A stretch of DNA of 64,000 nt. Origin: Candidatus Zixiibacteriota bacterium (GTDB lineage Bacteria > Zixibacteria > MSB-5A5 > WJJR01). Location of the stretch: the NCBI GenBank assembly GCA_040752595.1, contig JBFMGX010000028.1, forward strand, positions 60,783 through 124,782, written 5' to 3'. Position numbers and translations under genes: made by a program. Below are positions 36,120 through 45,495 of this stretch, piece by piece. Numbering within the stretch: position 1 is the first letter of the stretch; the number at the start of each line of letters is the position of its first letter. The notes beneath the pieces are model-generated. The model did not search any database. It had not been told where the DNA came from and saw only the letters and a program-made list of their open reading frames with translations.

Positions 36120-36158
36120 TTTACATGAAATTAACACATCAATTACCAGGCGTTTACT
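36120..36158 (+). promoter_or_regulatory. Pho box: four TTTAC-like repeats at exact 11-bp spacing
   Basis: TTTACA (36120), TTAACA (36131), ATTACC (36142) and TTTACT (36153) start exactly 11 bases apart. PhoB- and PhoP-type regulators bind tandem direct repeats of this form with helical spacing, so this should be the activator site for the porin-pst operon that begins 70 bases downstream. A degenerate AATAGT in 36194-36199 is a possible -10. Confidence 0.8.
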
Positions 36159-36227
36159 CGTGTGGGGCTTTCATCTCTGCCACGCCACGGGAGAATAGTA
36201 CGTTCACGAATATCAAAGGAGGAGAAA

Positions 36228-37472
36228 TTGAACCGACCCACCACGACAAAGCAGGCGACCCGGAGCAGGATCCGTGCCGTGACACTGATCCGATATGCAC
36301 TGTGCGCCAGCTTACTGATGGGTGGAGCCCATTGGGCGAAAGGCGAGGAACCTGAAAGCGACAGTCTTTACGACCAACTCAACCAGGTCACCGATCAGAT
36401 GGCAGGAGTGCAGGAGAGACTGGCGATAGCGGAGTCAGACATTGCCAAGCTGAAGAAGGTCAAGATCACCGGCTACGTGCAGGCGCGCTACGAGTACCAT
36501 GATGATGCCATCGGCAGTCCGGCTCTGGGGACGACATCCTCAGATAAGAAGAACCAGGGGCAACTGCTCAACCGGTTCTTCATCCGGCGCACCCGACTCA
36601 AAGCGGCCTTTCAAGCCAGCCCGAATGCCGCGGGAGCGGTCTCCTTTGACGGCTCGGCATCGGGTGTCTCGCTCAAGGATGCCTACGTCAGCGTAACCGA
36701 ACCGTGGAGTCAATTGACGTTCACCTTGGGGCAATTCAACTGGCTGTTCGGTTACGAGATCTCGTTCTCATCCTCCAAACGCGAATTCCCGGAACGGGCC
36801 CGGTGGGCGCGCACGCTGTTTCCGGGCGAGCGCGACCGCGGCGTAAAGGTGGAGACGTCCTTCCTCGTTGAAGACAGGTACACATTGGGACTTCAGGCGG
36901 GGCTCTATAATGGCAATGGCGTGGATGATAAGTCGTTCAACTCCAATGACCCTAACAAGTCAAAAGACGTCATCGCTCGGGCGACGTGCGGGCTGGGGTT
37001 CCTCGACTTCGGCGTGTCCGGATACTGGGGAAAACAGTTCAACCCCAGCGACCAGTCGATCCCCGCGCAGCAGCCGTCGACCACCGACAAGATCCGCTAC
37101 GGCGTTGACGCACAATACTTCTACGAGCTTCCGCGCCTGGGCGGCGGTGTGCTCAAAGGCGAGCTCGTAGCCGGCAAAGAGCCCAAGAACGCCAAGGGTT
37201 TTCTCTCCGGCGACACAACCCGCAACGTGCTCGGGTTGGACATCGTCTGGGCGCAGAATCTCAGAGAAAGGTTTCAGTGGATCTCACGTCTGGATTTCTA
37301 TGACCCGGACAGGGATACCGAACAAGACCAGACAACGACGTATGGTCTGGGTTTGATCTACTTCTGGGACGGCAACAGCAAGCTCAAGCTCATCTATGAG
37401 ATCCCGAAGACCGCGGGTAAAAACGAGGTAAAGGACAACACCATCACTCTGGAATGGGTTTATACTATCTGA
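36228..37472 (+). CDS. Phosphate-selective-type porin (OprO/OprP-like)
   Basis: A 414-residue outer-membrane porin. After a signal region (IRYALCASLLMGGAHWAKG) comes a short coiled coil (QLNQVTDQMAGVQERLAIAESDIAKLKKV, about 48-77) and then a barrel with alternating strands. LNRFFIRRTRLKAAFQ and GQFNWLFGYEISFSSSKREFPERARWARTLFPGERDRG are typical of the OprO/P family. The start is a TTG, supported by AAAGGAGGAGAAA immediately upstream; no ATG fits. It is the first gene behind the Pho box and 26 bases before pstS, so it should admit phosphate or phosphate esters under starvation. Confidence 0.85.
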   Translation: MNRPTTTKQATRSRIRAVTLIRYALCASLLMGGAHWAKGEEPESDSLYDQLNQVTDQMAGVQERLAIAESDIAKLKKVKITGYVQARYEYHDDAIGSPALGTTSSDKKNQGQLLNRFFIRRTRLKAAFQASPNAAGAVSFDGSASGVSLKDAYVSVTEPWSQLTFTLGQFNWLFGYEISFSSSKREFPERARWARTLFPGERDRGVKVETSFLVEDRYTLGLQAGLYNGNGVDDKSFNSNDPNKSKDVIARATCGLGFLDFGVSGYWGKQFNPSDQSIPAQQPSTTDKIRYGVDAQYFYELPRLGGGVLKGELVAGKEPKNAKGFLSGDTTRNVLGLDIVWAQNLRERFQWISRLDFYDPDRDTEQDQTTTYGLGLIYFWDGNSKLKLIYEIPKTAGKNEVKDNTITLEWVYTI

Positions 37473-37498
37473 CGAGTCTCTCGGAGGAGGGAATGGGT

Positions 37499-38356
37499 AT
37501 GAAGCGGATTACGGCATTCATCGTTGCGGCATCATTGATGGTGGCGGGAATCGCGGTCTCAGGGTCCGCGGGACGCGCCATCACGATCAAAGGATCGGAC
37601 ACGATGGTGATTCTGGGGCAACGCTGGGCTGAAGTGTACATGAAGGAGCACCCCGGCATCGTCATTCAGGTCACCGGCGGCGGCAGCGGCACTGGCATCG
37701 CGGCATTGATCAACGGCACCACCGATATCTGTCAGGCCTCGCGTCCCATGAAGCCGGCAGAAAAGACGAAGATGAAGGAACGCTACTTCACACAGGGAAC
37801 CGAGATCCCGGTTGCCAAGGACGGCATGACGGTCTACGTGAGTGAGAGCAATCCGGTGTCGCAATTGACCATCGAGCAGTTGCGGAAGATCTATGTGGGC
37901 GAGATCACGAGTTGGAAGGATCTCGGCGGCCCGGATGCGGACATCAATCTCTACGGGCGGGAGAACAACTCCGGCACCTATGTCTTCTTCAAGGATAACG
38001 TCCTCGAAGGGGAAGATTTCGCGCCGGCCGTGGCGACGCTCCCCGGGACGGCCAGCGTTGTCAATGCGGTGTCCAAGGATCCCAACGGGATCGGTTATGG
38101 CGGCGCGGCCTACGCGAAGGGCGTCAAGCAGTGTGCCGTGGCTGTGGCGGCCGACTCTGTGGCCTATCCTCCGACCAAGGAGATGGTGGAAAACGGCAAG
38201 TATCCCCTGGCGCGCGACCTCTACTGGTACCTGCGCACCAAACCGGAAGGCGACATCAAGAAGCTGGTCGACTGGGTCCTGTCACCATCGGGACAGGCGG
38301 TTGTCACTGAGACAGGGTACTTCCCGGTTGCGTCAAAGGCCACGGCCGGGAAGTGA
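37499..38356 (+). CDS. pstS: Phosphate ABC transporter substrate-binding protein PstS (first copy)
   Basis: A 285-residue periplasmic phosphate-binding protein (signal MKRITAFIVAASLMVAGIAVSGSAGRA). Ligand-contacting loops are recognisable: IKGSDTMVILGQRW at the N terminus, TGGGSGTGIAALINGTTDI, and GRENNSGTYVFFKDNVL. GGAGGAGG eight bases upstream fixes the ATG at 37499. It feeds PstCAB. Its neighbour encodes a second, diverged PstS. Confidence 0.93.
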   Translation: MKRITAFIVAASLMVAGIAVSGSAGRAITIKGSDTMVILGQRWAEVYMKEHPGIVIQVTGGGSGTGIAALINGTTDICQASRPMKPAEKTKMKERYFTQGTEIPVAKDGMTVYVSESNPVSQLTIEQLRKIYVGEITSWKDLGGPDADINLYGRENNSGTYVFFKDNVLEGEDFAPAVATLPGTASVVNAVSKDPNGIGYGGAAYAKGVKQCAVAVAADSVAYPPTKEMVENGKYPLARDLYWYLRTKPEGDIKKLVDWVLSPSGQAVVTETGYFPVASKATAGK

Positions 38357-38563
38357 GGGACGGAAAGCACGGCTGGACCTTGGCCCGCTCTCGGGCGTCA
38401 TTGTGCAGGCCACGCGACGCTGCAGGCGTGCGGACATGTGGCGTCCGCCGGTCAAACCGCAGAGCACTCAGTCGTGACCGCTGTCGCTTGCGGGGCGATG
38501 CAGGCGTTGATCGACGTCGTACTGTTGAGCAGATGGAGGCGTGGCCGGAGTTGTGAGATTGTC

Positions 38564-39442
38564 ATGAGAAGAGCATGTTCTGTCGCCTGGGTCGCGATGC
38601 TTCTGGCCGGCGCCGTCTCTGCCGGTGCGGCGGTGACGATCAAGGGTTCCGACACCATGGTGATTCTCGGGCAGCGCTGGGCCGAGGTCTACATGCGCAC
38701 GCACCCGGGCGCTGTGGTGCAGGTGACTGGGGGTGGCTCGGGCACAGGCATCGCGGCTCTGATCAACGGCTCGGCGGACGTCGCGCAGTCGTCCCGTGCG
38801 ATTTCCGAAAAGGAGAAGGCGGAACTCCTCGACCGGCGCGCTGTCCCGGCGATCGAGATACCGACGGCCATGGATGGGATTGCCATCTACGTCCATAAGG
38901 ACAACCCCGTGCAACGGCTCACGCTGCACCAGCTTCGAATGATCTACCAGGGCGACATCACGAACTGGCGTCAGGTCGGCGGAGCAGATCTGGAAATTGC
39001 GCTCTACTCGCGGGAAAACAACTCCGGCACCTTTGCGTTCTTCAAAGAACGCGTCTTGGCGAAAGGCGAGTTCTCACCGGAGTGCCAGATGTTGCAGGGA
39101 ACGGCATCTATCGTCAACGTTGTCGCCAAAGATCGTCAGGCGATCGGCTATGGAGGGATAGGGTACACCAAGGGCGTCCGGACCGTGGCTCTGGCCACCG
39201 ATTCTTCGTCCGAATACTATGCGGCCACTCAGGATAACGTCGCCGCCATGAAATACCCTCTATCACGCAACCTCTACTGGTACACCGCCGGTTCTCCCGC
39301 GGGACCGACGAGAGACCTGATCGACTGGGTCCTGGGGCCGGAAGGACAGAGCATCGTTACCAAAGTCGGGTATTACCGCCTGCCGGACAGCGGCCACGTC
39401 GGAGATCGACCCGATGGCGACACGACTCGGAGCATCCGATGA
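38564..39442 (+). CDS. Second PstS-like phosphate-binding protein
   Basis: A 292-residue paralog of the upstream PstS (signal MRRACSVAWVAMLLAGAVSAGAA). It has the same loops IKGSDTMVILGQRWAEVYM, TGGGSGTGIAALINGSADV and SRENNSGTFAFFKERVL, and an extra C-terminal tail. The spacing from pstS (207 bases) contains nothing recognisable. Its stop overlaps the pstC start (ATGA, 39439-39442). Tandem PstS genes often differ in affinity; that is inference here. The initiator is uncertain because the ribosome binding site is weak. Confidence 0.9.
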   Translation: MRRACSVAWVAMLLAGAVSAGAAVTIKGSDTMVILGQRWAEVYMRTHPGAVVQVTGGGSGTGIAALINGSADVAQSSRAISEKEKAELLDRRAVPAIEIPTAMDGIAIYVHKDNPVQRLTLHQLRMIYQGDITNWRQVGGADLEIALYSRENNSGTFAFFKERVLAKGEFSPECQMLQGTASIVNVVAKDRQAIGYGGIGYTKGVRTVALATDSSSEYYAATQDNVAAMKYPLSRNLYWYTAGSPAGPTRDLIDWVLGPEGQSIVTKVGYYRLPDSGHVGDRPDGDTTRSIR

Positions 39443-40452
39443 CGCCGCCGCAGATGAAGGCCCCCGGTTCTCACCTTGCCGGTTCCGCTCCCCGACGCGC
39501 CTTTCCTCTTCGTGTCGCCGACCGGCGACGGGATCAGATCGCTCACCGGTTGATTGGCCTTGCCGCATTCGGAACCATCGCATCGATCATTCTCATCTTC
39601 GTGTTCGTCGGCAAGGAGGCCCTTCCCGTACTGACATCTCCTGAAGTGCACAAGGAAGTCACGGTCGGCCAGATGCTCGAAAAAGTGGAGCCGCGACCCG
39701 GTAAGCCCAAAACGTTCATCTGGCAACCGGTCTCCGACGTCCCCAAGTATGCGCTGCCGCCGTTGGTGCTCGGTTCTCTGAAGGCGACTCTGGTCGCCAT
39801 CTTGTTTGCCACCCCGCTTGCCGTCGGCGCCGCGATGTACTCATCCGAGTTCGCACCGCGGCGCGCCCGTGAGTTCATCAAACCGGTCATCGAAATGTTG
39901 GCCGGGATTCCCTCGGTCGTACTTGGGTTCTTCGCGCTGATGGTGATGGCCGACTGGCTGAAGGTGCTCTTCGGCTGGAAATACCGCTTGAATGCCACCA
40001 CCGCGGGCGTCGCGCTCGGTGTGGCGATCATCCCCGTGATCTACACGGTCGCCGAGGAGGCGTTGCGGGCCGTGCCGCGCCAGTACCGTGAAGCCGCTCT
40101 CGCCCTCGGCGCCGGGCCATGGGCGGCGGCCCGACGGGTCGTCCTGCCGGCGGCGGCACCCGGGATTCTGGCGGCCATTGCTCTGGGGTTCGGGCGGGCC
40201 ATTGGTGAAACCATGATCGTGCTGATGGCGTCCGGCAACGCGGCCCTATGGACGCTCTCGCTCTCCGATTCGATTCGCACCATGTCGGCCACGATCGCCG
40301 CGGAATTGGCGGAAGTCGTGCACGACTCAGCGCACTATCATGTTCTGTTCTTCATCGGTGCCCTGCTGTTTGTGGTGACTTTCCTGGTCAACCTGGCGGG
40401 TGAGGTGTACGTCGGGCGTTTGAAGCGTCGGCTGTCCGGCATCGCAGGCTGA
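39439..40452 (+). CDS. pstC: Phosphate ABC transporter permease PstC
   Basis: A 337-residue inner-membrane permease of the PstC type. A membrane helix (LIGLAAFGTIASIILIFVFVGKEALPVL) is followed by a periplasmic segment of about 60 residues and the binding-protein-dependent permease core. The EAA-like loop reads EEALRAVPRQYREAALALGAGPWAAARRVVLPAAAPGILAA (about 197-237), the ATPase contact. It is translationally coupled to pstS2 by a 4-bp overlap and lies 5 bases before pstA. Confidence 0.93.
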   Translation: MTPPQMKAPGSHLAGSAPRRAFPLRVADRRRDQIAHRLIGLAAFGTIASIILIFVFVGKEALPVLTSPEVHKEVTVGQMLEKVEPRPGKPKTFIWQPVSDVPKYALPPLVLGSLKATLVAILFATPLAVGAAMYSSEFAPRRAREFIKPVIEMLAGIPSVVLGFFALMVMADWLKVLFGWKYRLNATTAGVALGVAIIPVIYTVAEEALRAVPRQYREAALALGAGPWAAARRVVLPAAAPGILAAIALGFGRAIGETMIVLMASGNAALWTLSLSDSIRTMSATIAAELAEVVHDSAHYHVLFFIGALLFVVTFLVNLAGEVYVGRLKRRLSGIAG

Positions 40453-40457
40453 AGATC

Positions 40458-41432
40458 ATGATGACCCCAGGTGGCGAGTTGCCTTCGGTGAGCGGGTCAT
40501 TGGCCGTGCCGGCGCGGCCGCTGGCTCATCGCGCCCGCTGGCGCCGCTGGCTGTCTCCGCTGCCGCTACTAACCGGCGCATTGACGGTCTGTGTCCTGGC
40601 CCTGCTGGTTGTCATCCTCTGGAACGTCACGGCCGGAGGGGTCGGACGACTGACTTGGGAATTCTTGACCACGGCGCCCAAAGAAGGAATGACGGCCGGA
40701 GGCATCTTCCCGGCGATTTTCGGGACGGTCTTTCTGGTTGTGTTGATGACGCTCGCCGTGATCCCGCTGGGTGTCGCCACGGCGGTGTACTTGCGCTACT
40801 ATGCGCGACCGGACTCGGCGTTTTCCCGCCTCGTACGGGTCGCGGTCAACAACCTCGCCGGTGTACCGTCGATCGTGTTCGGTCTCTTCGGCCTCGGGTT
40901 CTTTGTGCAGTTTGTCGGACGGGGGATCGATCGCTCCTTCTTCGGCGGCGAACTGACCTTCGCACAGCCGGCCATCATCTGGGCATCGCTCACTCTGGCG
41001 CTCCTGACCCTCCCGGTGGTCATCGTGGCGACCGAGGAGGCCATGCGCGCCATTCCGCGCGACTATCTCGAAGCGTCGTATTCCCTCGGTGCGACACGCT
41101 GGCAGACGATCTCCCGCGTCGTGTTGCCCAATGCCATGACGGGAATCTTGACCGGAGGCATCCTCGCGGTATCCCGCGGCGCCGGTGAAGTGGCGCCGAT
41201 CATGTTCACCGGGGCCGCGTATTTTCTGCCCTACCTGCCCCACAAACTGAATGACCAATTCATGGAATTGGGCTATCATGTGTACGTCATGTCGACGCAG
41301 TCGCCCGACGTGGAGGCCACGCTTCCCATCCTGTACTCGACCGTCTTGGTCCTCCTGATGCTCACGTTTGCACTCAACGCGCTGGCGGTCCTGATCCGCT
41401 CACGGTTGCGGCGGCGCCAGGTTGCATCATAG
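40458..41432 (+). CDS. pstA: Phosphate ABC transporter permease PstA
   Basis: A 324-residue permease with six predicted helices. The PstA-type EAA loop EEAMRAIPRDYLEASYSLGATRWQTISRVVLPNAMTGILTGGIL (about 194-236) and the following GEVAPIMFTGAAYF region are typical. The ATG at 40458 follows pstC by five bases and the stop is three bases before pstB. It pairs with PstC in the membrane. Confidence 0.93.
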   Translation: MMTPGGELPSVSGSLAVPARPLAHRARWRRWLSPLPLLTGALTVCVLALLVVILWNVTAGGVGRLTWEFLTTAPKEGMTAGGIFPAIFGTVFLVVLMTLAVIPLGVATAVYLRYYARPDSAFSRLVRVAVNNLAGVPSIVFGLFGLGFFVQFVGRGIDRSFFGGELTFAQPAIIWASLTLALLTLPVVIVATEEAMRAIPRDYLEASYSLGATRWQTISRVVLPNAMTGILTGGILAVSRGAGEVAPIMFTGAAYFLPYLPHKLNDQFMELGYHVYVMSTQSPDVEATLPILYSTVLVLLMLTFALNALAVLIRSRLRRRQVAS

Positions 41433-41435
41433 ACG

Positions 41436-42284
41436 ATGACGACGGTTCCCATGCCATTGCCGACGTCGACAAGGAACGGCCGCCCGGAACCGCGTCTGCA
41501 CGTGAACGAAGGGCCGGTGATCGAACCGGTCACGCCGAAGATGCGCACGCGTGCCTTGGACTTCTACTACGGCGCACTGCAAGTCCTGTACCGCGTGGAT
41601 TTCGACATCTTCCCGAATGTTGTGACGTCGTTGATCGGGCCCTCGGGGTGCGGCAAGACGACCTTCCTGCGCACACTCAACCGGATGAACGACCATATAC
41701 CGGGGACGCGGGTGATGGGAGAGGTTACCATCGACGATGCCCCGATCTACGCCCCGAACGTGGACGTGACGGCGCTGCGCCGGCGGATCGGCATGGTCTT
41801 CCAGCGGTCCAATCCCTTCGCCAAGTCGATCTACGAAAACGTGGCGTTCGGCCTCCGCATCGCCGGGGTCCGGGACCGCCGTGTGATCGACGGCGCCGTG
41901 GAGGAATCCCTGCAGTTGGCGGCGCTCTGGGAGGAAGTGAAGGATGACGTGCGCCGGCCGGCGCTCATGCTGTCGGGCGGCCAACAGCAGCGCCTCTGCA
42001 TCGCCCGCGCACTGGCCGTTCGTCCGGAAGTCCTGCTCATGGATGAACCGGCCTCGGCGCTCGATCCGATCTCGACCGCCAAGATCGAGGAACTCATCGA
42101 GGATCTCCGCAAACGCTACACCATCGTCATCGTGACCCATAACATGCAACAGGCGGCGCGCATCTCGCAATACACCGGCTTCTTCTACATGGGCCGGTTG
42201 ATCGAGTTCGGGCCGACCGCCACGATCTTCACCACACCTCGGGAAAAGCAGACCGAGGACTACGTGACCGGACGGTTCGGCTGA
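41436..42284 (+). CDS. pstB: Phosphate ABC transporter ATPase PstB
   Basis: A 282-residue cytoplasmic ABC ATPase. Walker [10 protein letters not shown] (68-76), Q loop MVFQRSNPF, signature [15 protein letters not shown] (about 179-193), Walker [14 protein letters not shown], and the H loop THNMQQA are all intact. An N-terminal extension of about 35 residues is longer than usual. It powers PstSCA and is followed 25 bases later by phoU. Confidence 0.96.
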   Translation: MTTVPMPLPTSTRNGRPEPRLHVNEGPVIEPVTPKMRTRALDFYYGALQVLYRVDFDIFPNVVTSLIGPSGCGKTTFLRTLNRMNDHIPGTRVMGEVTIDDAPIYAPNVDVTALRRRIGMVFQRSNPFAKSIYENVAFGLRIAGVRDRRVIDGAVEESLQLAALWEEVKDDVRRPALMLSGGQQQRLCIARALAVRPEVLLMDEPASALDPISTAKIEELIEDLRKRYTIVIVTHNMQQAARISQYTGFFYMGRLIEFGPTATIFTTPREKQTEDYVTGRFG

Positions 42285-42309
42285 TCCGAACGCCGGATAG
42301 ACGACTTCC

Positions 42310-42969
42310 ATGCAGCGTCATTTCGAAGAAGAACTCGCCGAGCTGCGGCAGCAACTGGCCACCATGGGCACACTGGTGGAGTCCATGATCAGCCAGGCGG
42401 TCCGCTTCCTGACGGAGCACTCCACGGCTGAGGCCGGGACGCTGGAGCGCGACGAGGAGGAAGTCAATCGGCTGCACATGCAGATTGACGAGATCTGCCT
42501 CCGCCTTCTGGCGCTCAGGCAGCCGGCAGCGGCCGACCTGCGACTCGTGGCCTCGGCGTTGAAGATGAATGCCGACCTGGAGCGCATCGGCGACCAGACC
42601 GTCAATCTGCTGAATCGCGCCGCCACTCTGGAGCAATCCGGGGGCGAATGGCCGTCGGTTGATCTGACCCCGCTGGTACGGGTCGCCTCCGGAATGGTGG
42701 CGGACGCGTTGGATGCGTTCATTCGCCGGGATGTGGACCTGGCACAGAAGGTCCTAGAGGATGAGAGATCCGCGGATGCCTTGCGTCACGACATCGAAAC
42801 TGAGCTCGTCCGTCAGGCGGAGGATCGGGCACATTCCTTCGTGCAGACCATGCAGCTTGTCCTCGTCGCCCATCACCTGGAGCGGATCGCCGACCACGCC
42901 ACCAACATCGCCGAGGACGTCATCTACTTCCTCGAAGGCCGTGACATCCGGCACCAGCGGACCGACTGA
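42310..42969 (+). CDS. phoU: Phosphate signalling protein PhoU
   Basis: A 219-residue PhoU protein made of two three-helix bundles. The family metal-binding motifs are seen twice: ADLRLVASALKMNADLERIGDQTVNLLNR and MQLVLVAHHLERIADHATNIAEDVIYFLEG. It links transport state to PhoR and represses the regulon when phosphate is plentiful. Last gene of the porin-pst operon; a dispersed repeat follows. Confidence 0.95.
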   Translation: MQRHFEEELAELRQQLATMGTLVESMISQAVRFLTEHSTAEAGTLERDEEEVNRLHMQIDEICLRLLALRQPAAADLRLVASALKMNADLERIGDQTVNLLNRAATLEQSGGEWPSVDLTPLVRVASGMVADALDAFIRRDVDLAQKVLEDERSADALRHDIETELVRQAEDRAHSFVQTMQLVLVAHHLERIADHATNIAEDVIYFLEGRDIRHQRTD

Positions 42970-42984
42970 AGTATCGAGAGCGTT

Positions 42985-43235
42985 GAAGTCAATAAGAGCG
43001 TCTGACAGAATGAGAAGTCCAAGGTGGGTTGGTGCCTCGGCATGCGTAATCCGCGGGTCACAACCCCTTTCCCTGCCCTCTCCCCAGAGGGGGGGAAATC
43101 TCACCTCTCCCTCCGGCTTGTCCGCCTCTGGCGGGGAGAGGTCGATCCCTGCCTGCCGGCAGGCACGGCATCCGGAGGACGGATCGGGTGAGGGAGCTCT
43201 TTCGCCCGCTCATCCAGTCAGAGGCCCTGGGAGTC
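42985..43235. repeat. Dispersed repeat family 1, copy C (reverse orientation)
   Basis: On the minus strand it begins GCGGGCGAAAGAGCTCCCTC, contains the arms and tail of the family and ends with cttctcattctgtcagacgctc. Bases 43171-43204 are identical over 34 nt to copy A. It also carries an extra GCCTGCCGGCAGGC palindrome. It lies between the convergent phoU and membrane protein genes. Confidence 0.85.
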
Positions 43236-43269
43236 TGTCTACCTTGGCGATCGATCAGGCCCTATTCCA

Positions 43270-43830
43270 TCAGCGCGGCCACAGCCAGCCGAAGACGCCG
43301 GCGGTCACGAGACCGTAGAGAAGCCCGTCGATCGTCGCCTTGATCGTGGTCGTGCACGAGCGCTGATACCAGATCGACATCTGCCAGAGCGCCAGCGAGT
43401 GCCCGACGAAGGCTGTGCACCCCGCAAAGCGAAACACGGACAGATATGGGGCACCCACCGGCAACGCCCGCCCGGCGATGTAGGCGGCAAAGATGCCGAC
43501 CACGATCAGATAGAGAAACCAGAGGGCGAGACTCTTCCCCATCGAGAACGGGCCATTCGGCAGCACCGTCATGACCGCAATCGGTCCCTTGTTCAGCTTT
43601 TCCCTGAACTCCGGCGTGCACATCTGTTTCATATCCGCGGCGCACGGCAGCATGTAGTCGCCCGGCGGGATGGCAAAGGGACGCAGCGCATCCATGACCT
43701 TGTCCTGGTCCGGCACCGGCCGGTAGTCCTTCTTATGCCACGGCAGCACCGTATGGAGCAGCCAACTGAGCAGGAACACGAACACCGCCGACAGTAGAAT
43801 CGGCAGCCATAGCGCGGGCAACCCGGTCAT
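43270..43830 (-). CDS. Conserved-looking four-helix membrane protein, unknown
   Basis: A 186-residue protein with an N-terminal helix ([25 protein letters not shown]), a soluble segment of about 70 residues containing two cysteines ([17 protein letters not shown]) and then about three helices ([57 protein letters not shown]). A GGGGAGG before the ATG at 43830 supports the short start. I do not recognise a family. It lies in front of the HMA-like and polyferredoxin genes on the same strand but is separated by about 200 bases. Confidence 0.6.
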   Translation of the reverse strand: MTGLPALWLPILLSAVFVFLLSWLLHTVLPWHKKDYRPVPDQDKVMDALRPFAIPPGDYMLPCAADMKQMCTPEFREKLNKGPIAVMTVLPNGPFSMGKSLALWFLYLIVVGIFAAYIAGRALPVGAPYLSVFRFAGCTAFVGHSLALWQMSIWYQRSCTTTIKATIDGLLYGLVTAGVFGWLWPR

Positions 43831-44029
43831 GACACCCTCCCCGTGCATAATTGTGGATAGTGGACTATTTTCGGCATCCTTTTGTCCACCGGTTAGAGTA
43901 CGACACGGTCGACAGGGTGTCAATCGTCTTCTGCGCGCGGTCCGGGGGGTCCGTCCATGCCACTGACCCCGTGGATGATCAGGGCGAAGACCCGGTTCAT
44001 CCCGCGTGGTACTGCGGTCGCCAGCCGGT

Positions 44030-44392
44030 CTACTTCATGGACATACAGGTGAACACCTGGACACTCGTGCCATCGTCCAGTTGCACCGGCGTTTCCATGA
44101 TCACGCGGATCTGATCGGGACTGATGCGGACGGGGTCATAGGTGAAGACGGCGCGGTGATCGGACGCATAGGTTTCGATCTTCTCGATTCCGGGCACGTC
44201 CTTATAGAGCGACGTGAAAAACGCCGCAGTGCCTTTGCATTTGACGCCGTCGACGATGCAGTCGAGTGTGGCACCGCTCCCCTCCCCCACGGTCACGGCC
44301 GTAGTCGGCTGCGTGAAGGAATTGCGAAAGGCGAAACCTCCGAAGAGCAGGGCGATGACCAGGACAGGAATTGCGAGTTTGGGCACGGACAT
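44030..44392 (-). CDS. HMA-like metal-binding-fold protein, membrane anchored
   Basis: A 120-residue protein with an N-terminal signal or anchor helix ([21 protein letters not shown]) and a domain whose order of strands and helices resembles heavy-metal-associated domains. [62 protein letters not shown] matches the usual C-x-x-C loop position, here with CIVDGVKC and a wider spacing, plus the beta-alpha-beta rhythm [19 protein letters not shown] precedes the ATG. It follows the polyferredoxin gene by eight bases, so the two form an operon. Role may be metal or cluster delivery; inferred. Confidence 0.6.
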   Translation of the reverse strand: MSVPKLAIPVLVIALLFGGFAFRNSFTQPTTAVTVGEGSGATLDCIVDGVKCKGTAAFFTSLYKDVPGIEKIETYASDHRAVFTYDPVRISPDQIRVIMETPVQLDDGTSVQVFTCMSMK

Positions 44393-44400
44393 GGCGACCT

Positions 44401-45165
44401 CTACAGTGTCGTACGCAGTGAAAGCACATTGCGCTCCGGGCAGGCATCAATGCACTCAAGACAGTTAGTGCAGTCCCGATGTCTGACACGCGAGAGCGTG
44501 TGTACAGGTATGTCATGTGGGCAGGCCGACTGGCAGTTGCCGCACGCCGTACAGGTCTCGTCATTGCGAACCACCTTGATCAGACCCAGGCGGCTGAATG
44601 GGTCGAACACCGCGCCCAGCGGGCAGAGATACCGGCAGAAGAACATCGGGATCACCAGCGCCCCGACGAGGATGACGGCCAGGACGGCCCACGATATCAC
44701 ACCCGCCGAGCCATGGCCGATACCGGAGAAGATCAAGTAGAACGGATCGTACCCGCGCAGGATCAGTTCGCCGGTTTTATATGTGAAGTAGAGTGACATC
44801 GCCAGAACAACATAGCGCAAGAGTCTCATCCCCCGATCAAGACCCGCGGTCGGCGAGGCGCTCCGTCCGGTCACCGTGCGCCCGAGTCGACCGCACAATT
44901 CCCCCAAGAAACCGATCGGACAGGCCCAACCGCAGAACGCCTTCTTGGCGACCAGGGCGAGCACCAGCACCGCCAAGAGCAGCGATAGGTTCAGGGGGCC
45001 GAGGGCGCAACTGAACTCGCCCGCCGTGTACAAACCCCACAAGCTCTCCATGCCGCCGAACGGGCAGAAGGTCTCAAACGACCGCGTGCCAAGACCGAGC
45101 GCGAGGTAGACTACGAGACCAACAATGACCGTCAGAAGACCATAGCGTATGTATCTTGTCCGCAT
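44401..45165 (-). CDS. Membrane polyferredoxin (NapH/NosR/CcoG-like 4Fe-4S protein)
   Basis: A 254-residue inner-membrane electron-transfer protein. About four membrane helices carry two CxxxCP motifs (FCGWACPIGFLGE and FCRYLCPLGAVFD), the hallmark of the NapH/NosR superfamily. A C-terminal ferredoxin domain has CTACGNCQSACP and CTNCLECIDACP (about 207-246), eight cysteines for two 4Fe-4S clusters. An upstream FETFCPFGGMESLW is also typical. The ATG at 45165 has GAGGT five bases upstream. It is transcribed divergently from the Tat-exported radical SAM gene, which makes it a candidate electron donor; that link is inferred. Confidence 0.88.
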   Translation of the reverse strand: MRTRYIRYGLLTVIVGLVVYLALGLGTRSFETFCPFGGMESLWGLYTAGEFSCALGPLNLSLLLAVLVLALVAKKAFCGWACPIGFLGELCGRLGRTVTGRSASPTAGLDRGMRLLRYVVLAMSLYFTYKTGELILRGYDPFYLIFSGIGHGSAGVISWAVLAVILVGALVIPMFFCRYLCPLGAVFDPFSRLGLIKVVRNDETCTACGNCQSACPHDIPVHTLSRVRHRDCTNCLECIDACPERNVLSLRTTL

Positions 45166-45495
45166 CCGTGACCTCATCCTCAGACCATGTGAGTTCTCCG
45201 ATCGGATTCCCGGAGAGTCCGATCATGACCCTCGCCACCAGTATATGGGGACCGTCGGCCATTGCGTGTCAAAAACGACAATTGCCCCTTCCGCGGTCAC
45301 ATTGACGGACTCCTGCCCGTACTCTGCGTTGTCTTATGAGGAATGGAGCCCGGCCGAGACGCCTCGGGCCTCGCACCGCGGTACTACGGGGCTACGCGGT
45401 GGGAGATAATGCAGGATCTTGCCCCCGGGCGAATGCCGAGTACGTATAATGGACGTGCCGATGATGGTGCGGCAGCCGGCCGCAGGAGGCATCCG
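45166..45495. other. Divergent promoter region of the AmmeMemoRadiSam locus
   Basis: About 330 bp between the polyferredoxin and radical SAM starts. In-frame ATGs at 45343, 45409 and 45433 could extend the radical SAM protein but have poorer ribosome binding sites than the GTG at 45496. No clear palindrome or promoter pair was found. Confidence 0.4.
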
